Assembly: GCA_934462825.1 (NCBI GenBank)
Contig: CAKSIP010000001.1
Span: 151,246-215,245, forward strand
Origin: an uncultured Eubacteriales bacterium
GTDB lineage: Bacteria; Bacillota; Clostridia; Oscillospirales; CAG-272
Direction of reading: 5' to 3'
DNA length: 64,000 nt
Part shown: positions 60,001 to 64,000 of the stretch, in pieces
Numbering within the stretch: the first letter of the stretch is position 1
How the letters are laid out: each line of letters begins with the position of its first letter
Made by a program: the position numbers and the translations under genes
Notes under the pieces: generated by a model
Database searches by the model: none
What the model saw: only the letters and a program-made list of their open reading frames with translations
Told to the model about the DNA's origin: nothing

Positions 60001-61001
60001 TGAAGCTGTTGAAAAACAAAGAGGTGCGGGTTTCCCTGCTGTGGCAGCTTTTGCTCTCTGCCGTCGCCTGCGGCATCTGCTTTTATTTCGACCTTCGCGC
60101 CGGTCTGACGGCCGCCGTCCTTTCCCTGCTTCTGATGCTGATCTACGGCATCAGCACTTATAAGCGCTATAGAAAGCTTGCCGCCCTTGCGGAAAATATC
60201 AATCGGGTTCTGCACGGCGACAGCGCGATTGATTTTGATAATTATTCGGAGGGCGAATTGAGCATCCTCCACAGCGAAATCTACAAAATGACCGTTCGTC
60301 TGCGCGAGCAACAGCAGACGCTGACGAGGGACAAGACGTATCTGGCCGATTCCATTGCGGACATCTCGCATCAGATCCGCACGCCGCTGACCTCCATCAA
60401 TTTGTTGGTCGAACGGCTCTCGGCGCCGGGCCTTTCCGACGAGGACAGGCATGCGCTGACAAACGAGCTTTATGAGCTTCTTGCCCGCATTGATTGGCTG
60501 ATCACCACGCTGTTGAAAATTTCCAAGCTGGATGCCGGCACGGTCGAGTTCAAGCGTGACACGCTCCGTCTTGAAGCGCTGATCGAGAGAGCCTGTATGC
60601 CCTTGCTCATTCCCATCGAGCTGCGAGAGCAGGCATTGCTTGTCCGTGCGCAGGGCGATTTCACCGGCGATACGGCCTGGACGTGCGAGGCCATCGGCAA
60701 CATCGTAAAAAATTGCATGGAGCACACGCCGAAGGGCGGCCAAATCGAAATCGACGCCGTCGAAACGCCCCTCTATGCCGAAATCGTGATCCGCGACAAC
60801 GGCACCGGCATTGCCCCGGAGGATCTGCCGCACATTTTTGAGCGCTTCTACAAGGGAAAGGGCTCCGACGGCAAGAGCTTCGGGATCGGGCTTGCTCTGT
60901 CCCGCATGATCATAACCGGGCAGGGCGGAACCGTGAAGGCCGAAAACCGCAAGCCGGCGGGGGCCATGTTCACCCTTCGCTTTTATAAGGGAACCGTTTG
61001 A
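59997..61001 (+). CDS. Sensor histidine kinase with short intramembrane sensor
   Basis: The 334-residue kinase has two helices at about 10-55, joined by only a few outside residues (FDLRAG). This is the layout of BceS-type intramembrane-sensing kinases that listen to a partner ABC transporter. The phosphorylated histidine is in IADISHQIRTPLTS near residue 124. The ATPase boxes are IVKNCMEHTPKGG (N box) near 236, RDNGTGIAPEDLPHIFERFY (G1/F) near 264 and SFGIGLALS (G2) near 297. It overlaps the response regulator by 4 bp, and an ABC transporter follows. Confidence 0.93.
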   Translation: MMKLLKNKEVRVSLLWQLLLSAVACGICFYFDLRAGLTAAVLSLLLMLIYGISTYKRYRKLAALAENINRVLHGDSAIDFDNYSEGELSILHSEIYKMTVRLREQQQTLTRDKTYLADSIADISHQIRTPLTSINLLVERLSAPGLSDEDRHALTNELYELLARIDWLITTLLKISKLDAGTVEFKRDTLRLEALIERACMPLLIPIELREQALLVRAQGDFTGDTAWTCEAIGNIVKNCMEHTPKGGQIEIDAVETPLYAEIVIRDNGTGIAPEDLPHIFERFYKGKGSDGKSFGIGLALSRMIITGQGGTVKAENRKPAGAMFTLRFYKGTV

Positions 61002-61022
61002 TGGGCGGCTCCCTTTTATGAT

Positions 61023-61071
61023 AAGTGACGGATCGCTCACTTGGAAGTCACCGCCCTGTCATTTGTTCAAG
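61023..61071 (+). promoter_or_regulatory. Control region of the FtsX-type ABC transporter genes
   Basis: AAGTGA and TCACTT form an 8-bp-spaced inverted repeat (61023-61042), and a further GTCACC follows. A -10-like TAAAAT lies near 61072 with no -35 match. A promoter without a -35 next to a palindrome suggests activation by the neighbouring response regulator. Confidence 0.35.
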
Positions 61072-61111
61072 GTAAAATAAGGGTGTACAAAGCGAAAGGA
61101 GTACATTTTGA

Positions 61112-61795
61112 ATGGAAATCTTGCGGGTTGAAAACCTAACAAAAGTATATGGAAAGGGTGAAAACGAAGTCCGCGCGCTGGACGGGGTATCCTTTTCGGT
61201 AAAGAAAGGCGAGTTTGTCGCCGTGATCGGCCCCTCCGGCTCGGGAAAATCCACCCTGCTTCACATCCTCGGCGGGGTAGACCGCCCGACCGGCGGCAAG
61301 GTCTTTATGGACGGCAAGGACGTCTACGCGCAAAGCGAGGAACAGCTTGCCATCTTCCGCCGCCGTCAGGTGGGGCTGATCTATCAATTCTACAACCTCA
61401 TTCCGGTGTTGAACGTGACGGAAAACATTACCCTTCCTGTCCTGATGGACGGGCAGAAGGTCAATCGGGAACGGCTGGCCGAGCTTCTCTCCACCCTCAA
61501 GCTCACCGGGCGGGAAAACCACCTGCCGAACCAGCTTTCCGGCGGTCAGCAGCAGAGAGTTTCCATCGGTCGGGCTTTGATGAACGCCCCCGCCGTGGTG
61601 CTGGCCGACGAACCGACCGGGAATCTGGACTCCCAAAACAGCCAGGACATTGTTGACCTTTTGAAGCTCTCCAACGAAAAATACGGGCAGACGCTGCTTG
61701 TCATCACGCATGATGAAAGCATCGCCCTGCAGGCAGACCGCATTCTCTCCATTGACGACGGAAAGATCACAAGGGACGAGGTGATCCGCCGATGA
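61112..61795 (+). CDS. ABC transporter ATPase, MacB/BceA type
   Basis: The 227-residue ATPase drives the FtsX-type permease encoded next. Walker A is GPSGSGKST near residue 38, the Q-loop is YQFYNLIPVLNVTENI near 91, the signature is LSGGQQQRVSIGRAL near 142 and Walker B is VVLADEPTGNLDS near 160. The H-loop is LLVITHDES near 190. AAAGGAG lies at a slightly long distance from the ATG. Its stop overlaps the permease start by 4 bp. Confidence 0.94.
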   Translation: MEILRVENLTKVYGKGENEVRALDGVSFSVKKGEFVAVIGPSGSGKSTLLHILGGVDRPTGGKVFMDGKDVYAQSEEQLAIFRRRQVGLIYQFYNLIPVLNVTENITLPVLMDGQKVNRERLAELLSTLKLTGRENHLPNQLSGGQQQRVSIGRALMNAPAVVLADEPTGNLDSQNSQDIVDLLKLSNEKYGQTLLVITHDESIALQADRILSIDDGKITRDEVIRR

Positions 61796-64000
61796 ATATT
61801 TTCGCTAAGGTGACATGGGAATCGCTGAAAAAGAACCGGACAAGAACCATCGTCACGATCATCGGGATTATGCTTTCCGCGGCGATGATCTGCGCATCGA
61901 CGACCTTTGTTTCCAGCATGCAGAATTTCATTCTGCGGTGCGAGATCTACAACGTCGGCGATTGGCACGGGGCCATCTATGACGCCGCCTACAAGGACTA
62001 TGAAGACATCCGCGCCTCCGGCAAGGTGGCTTCCTCCACCTATGCGCAGGTTCTCGGATATGCCAAGATCGACAGCGCCAATGAGCGCAAGCCCTATCTG
62101 TATGTGCTGGGCGGCGACCTTGCCTCCGGCTATTTTGACACGATGCCGGTGCATCTTCTTTCGGGCACACTGCCGAAAAATTCTTCGGAGATTCTTCTGC
62201 CGGAGCATCTTTCGACCAACGGGAAGGTGAATTACAAAGTCGGCGACACCGTTACCCTTGCGGTGGGGGACAGAACCCTTGACGGCCGCAAGTTGGGGCA
62301 AAGCAATCCGTGTTTTACTTACGACGAAACGCTTTTCGTCGAGGTCAAAAACAATGAAACGATTGAAAACGTCCAAACAAGGACGTACACCGTCGTCGGC
62401 ATTTACGAACGCCCCACGTTTGAAAGCTGGGACGCTCCCGGCTACACGGCGCTTACCGTAGCGGACAAAGGCTCGGACAGCCGATTGCCCCTTCATTGCT
62501 ACTTCAAAATGAAAAATCCCTCGGCGGTCTACGACTTTATGCAGGAGATGGGCTATAAAGGAGCCTACGCCAACGCCTTCAACACAAAGGTACTGCTGTA
62601 TTCCGGCGTTTCATCGCTTACCTCCGTCCGCGCATCCTTCTACAGTCTTGCCGCCATCCTCATCGGTCTGATCATGTTCGGCTCCATATCGCTCATCTAC
62701 AATGCCTTCTCCATCTCCGTGTCGGAAAGAACCCGGCAGTTCGGACTGCTTGCCTCGGTGGGCGCCACCAAAAAACAGCTTCGCCGCATGGTGCTGTTTG
62801 AGGCCCTGACCGTCAGCGCCATCGGTATTCCGCTGGGCATCCTTGTGGGAATCGGCGGCATCGGCATCACGCTGTTTCTGATCGGGGATAAGTTCTCCTC
62901 CCTCATCCGCGCGGACATCCCCATGCGGATCTGCGTGTCGTGGAAAGCGGTGGTGATTGCCGCCGTCATTGCGCTGATTACAGTCCTCATTTCGGCATGG
63001 ATCCCCTCGAAACGAGCCACCAAGGTGTCCGCCGTGGAGGCGATCCGTCAAACCAAGGACATCAAGGCGGGAAGCAAGCCGGTCAAAACCTCAAAGCTCA
63101 CCTATAAGCTGTTCGGTCTGCCCGGCGTGCTGGCCGGCAAGCATTACAAGCGCAACCGGAAAAAGTACCGAACGACGGTCGGCAGCCTCTTTATGAGCAT
63201 CGTCCTCTTTGTTTCGGCGGCGGCTTTTACCGACTATCTGACGGAATCCGCCGAGGGCGGGCTGGGCGTCGAAAGGTTTGACCTGGTTTACGCAACGGAA
63301 ACGGACGTCCCGGACGCCCCGACGTCCGAGAAGGTGCTGAATCTGCTGTTCTCCGATAAAAACGTCACCGGCGGAACGTATGTCAAAAAGCAGTTTTTGC
63401 AGGGCGACATCGACCGCAAATATGTAACCGATACGTATGTCAACCGCTTTGCCTATTTCGACTCGGATCCGGATTCGGATAAGCTCGGCATCTCCGGATA
63501 TATCCACTTTGTTGCCGACGCCGAGTTCAACAAGCTGCTGAAAAAGTACAATCTGAAAGAGACGGATTATTACAACCGGGAAAGCCCCCTGGGGCTTGCT
63601 CTTGACAACAATCTACAGCTGGATCGGCTGGCGGGAAAGTATGTCACTTTGGACACGCTTCGGGGAAACGACTGTGTGATTGAAGGCTTTTATTATGTGG
63701 AAATCGAAGGCTATCGCCGAATAGAGAGCCGGATCGACGAAAACGGCAAGGAAATCGTGATCTATCAAAAAGAGGGCGACGAAAAGGACATCATCGAGCT
63801 GCCCTATGAGGAATCCTTCGGGCACTATTCCCTGCGCTCCGAGAAAACCATTGAGGAGGCTCCGTTCTTTATCAGCCGGAATACGCCGGCCGCCATCCAC
63901 ATGATCTATCCGTACAGCATGCTGGAGAGTGTGATCCCCAAGCCTGCGCAAAATCAATTCCGCCAGGCGGATTTTCTTCTCACCTCCGACGACCATGCCC
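61792..64000 (+). CDS. FtsX-type ABC transporter permease, partial (cut by window edge)
   Basis: At least 736 codons are open to the right edge, so the C-terminus is missing. The first helix is IVTIIGIMLSAAMICASTTF near residue 20. An outside domain of about 240 residues follows, then three helices of a first FtsX unit at about 285-415 (SLAAILIGLIMFGSISLIYN, then SERTRQFGLLASVGATKKQL). A second unit starts near 460 with RKKYRTTVGSLFMSIVLFVS. This two-FtsX layout is seen in transporters tied to BceS-like kinases and in MacB-like exporters. Its job, peptide-antibiotic sensing/removal or envelope lipid handling, cannot be told from this part. Confidence 0.88.
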   Translation, partial: MNIFAKVTWESLKKNRTRTIVTIIGIMLSAAMICASTTFVSSMQNFILRCEIYNVGDWHGAIYDAAYKDYEDIRASGKVASSTYAQVLGYAKIDSANERKPYLYVLGGDLASGYFDTMPVHLLSGTLPKNSSEILLPEHLSTNGKVNYKVGDTVTLAVGDRTLDGRKLGQSNPCFTYDETLFVEVKNNETIENVQTRTYTVVGIYERPTFESWDAPGYTALTVADKGSDSRLPLHCYFKMKNPSAVYDFMQEMGYKGAYANAFNTKVLLYSGVSSLTSVRASFYSLAAILIGLIMFGSISLIYNAFSISVSERTRQFGLLASVGATKKQLRRMVLFEALTVSAIGIPLGILVGIGGIGITLFLIGDKFSSLIRADIPMRICVSWKAVVIAAVIALITVLISAWIPSKRATKVSAVEAIRQTKDIKAGSKPVKTSKLTYKLFGLPGVLAGKHYKRNRKKYRTTVGSLFMSIVLFVSAAAFTDYLTESAEGGLGVERFDLVYATETDVPDAPTSEKVLNLLFSDKNVTGGTYVKKQFLQGDIDRKYVTDTYVNRFAYFDSDPDSDKLGISGYIHFVADAEFNKLLKKYNLKETDYYNRESPLGLALDNNLQLDRLAGKYVTLDTLRGNDCVIEGFYYVEIEGYRRIESRIDENGKEIVIYQKEGDEKDIIELPYEESFGHYSLRSEKTIEEAPFFISRNTPAAIHMIYPYSMLESVIPKPAQNQFRQADFLLTSDDHA

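Overview
The window looks like a chromosomal segment of an anaerobic, spore-forming Clostridia-type Firmicute (GC near 50 %). The evidence is a SpoIVB-type sporulation protease, a SPOCS (DUF3794)-LysM protein behind a SigmaE-like promoter, a glycyl-radical enzyme with its activase, many purine-rich Shine-Dalgarno sites, consensus SigmaA promoters, and a BspA-like leucine-rich-repeat lipoprotein of the kind common in gut and rumen Clostridia. No phage, transposase, CRISPR array or rRNA operon is visible.

Layout. 1-4.4 kb: uracil-DNA glycosylase and CYTH phosphatase (+), YgiQ radical SAM protein and a small membrane protein (-). 4.5-18.3 kb: a 13.4-kb seven-gene minus-strand operon. It holds a very large secreted solute-binding protein, two complete pairs of sugar-type ABC permeases, an NHL-propeller/TPR/Yip1 membrane protein and a 1278-residue secreted DUF5696-like protein, but no ATPase. 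A leader of about 320 nt with competing hairpins precedes it. 18.3-19.0 kb: a long intergenic stretch with a GC-rich structured patch and a heptamer array. 19-25 kb (-): SPOCS-LysM protein, NnrD, VanY-type carboxypeptidase, MnmM and a DUF6062-like protein. 25-30 kb (+): 8-oxoguanine glycosylase, DUF512 radical-SAM-like protein, Der and Obg. 30-36 kb (-): a second solute-binding lipoprotein and an AlgX-like/MBOAT acetylation pair. 36-41 kb (-): a MarR regulator with two half-size ABC exporters and a nuclease-like orphan. 41-45.6 kb (+): SpoIVB, DegV (FakB) and FakA. 45.6-50.6 kb: hairpin cluster, LRR lipoprotein, zinc-ribbon membrane protein, tRNA-Arg(CCG), TraX-like protein and tRNA-Arg(ACG). 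50.8-52.6 kb (+): tRNA-Gln(CTG) and an ECF sigma factor with a membrane partner. 52.6-56.5 kb: a glycyl-radical enzyme, its activase and a divergent AraC regulator. 56.6-64 kb: tRNA-fMet, tRNA-Leu, a cyclase-family hydrolase, a ferredoxin/Crp-Fnr divergent pair, and a two-component system with an FtsX-type ABC transporter that runs off the right edge.

How the parts work together. The 4.5-18 kb operon reads as one envelope machine for capturing and importing a carbohydrate-like ligand. One secreted binding protein and a glycosidase-like partner feed two permease pairs, and the transporter ATPase must be supplied from elsewhere. FakA and DegV together form a fatty-acid kinase. The MarR/ABC operon is autoregulated through a perfect 24-bp palindrome. 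The AraC regulator faces the glycyl-radical operon across abutting promoters. The two-component system has a short intramembrane sensor, which suggests it responds to envelope stress and drives the adjacent ABC transporter.

The best candidate for an undescribed system is the 4.5-18.3 kb locus. The second is the glycyl-radical enzyme with an unusual Gly-Cys-Trp-Glu active-site motif. A family of look-alike palindromic terminators with a conserved A-tract core is dispersed through the window. All calls come from reading the sequence; no database search was possible.
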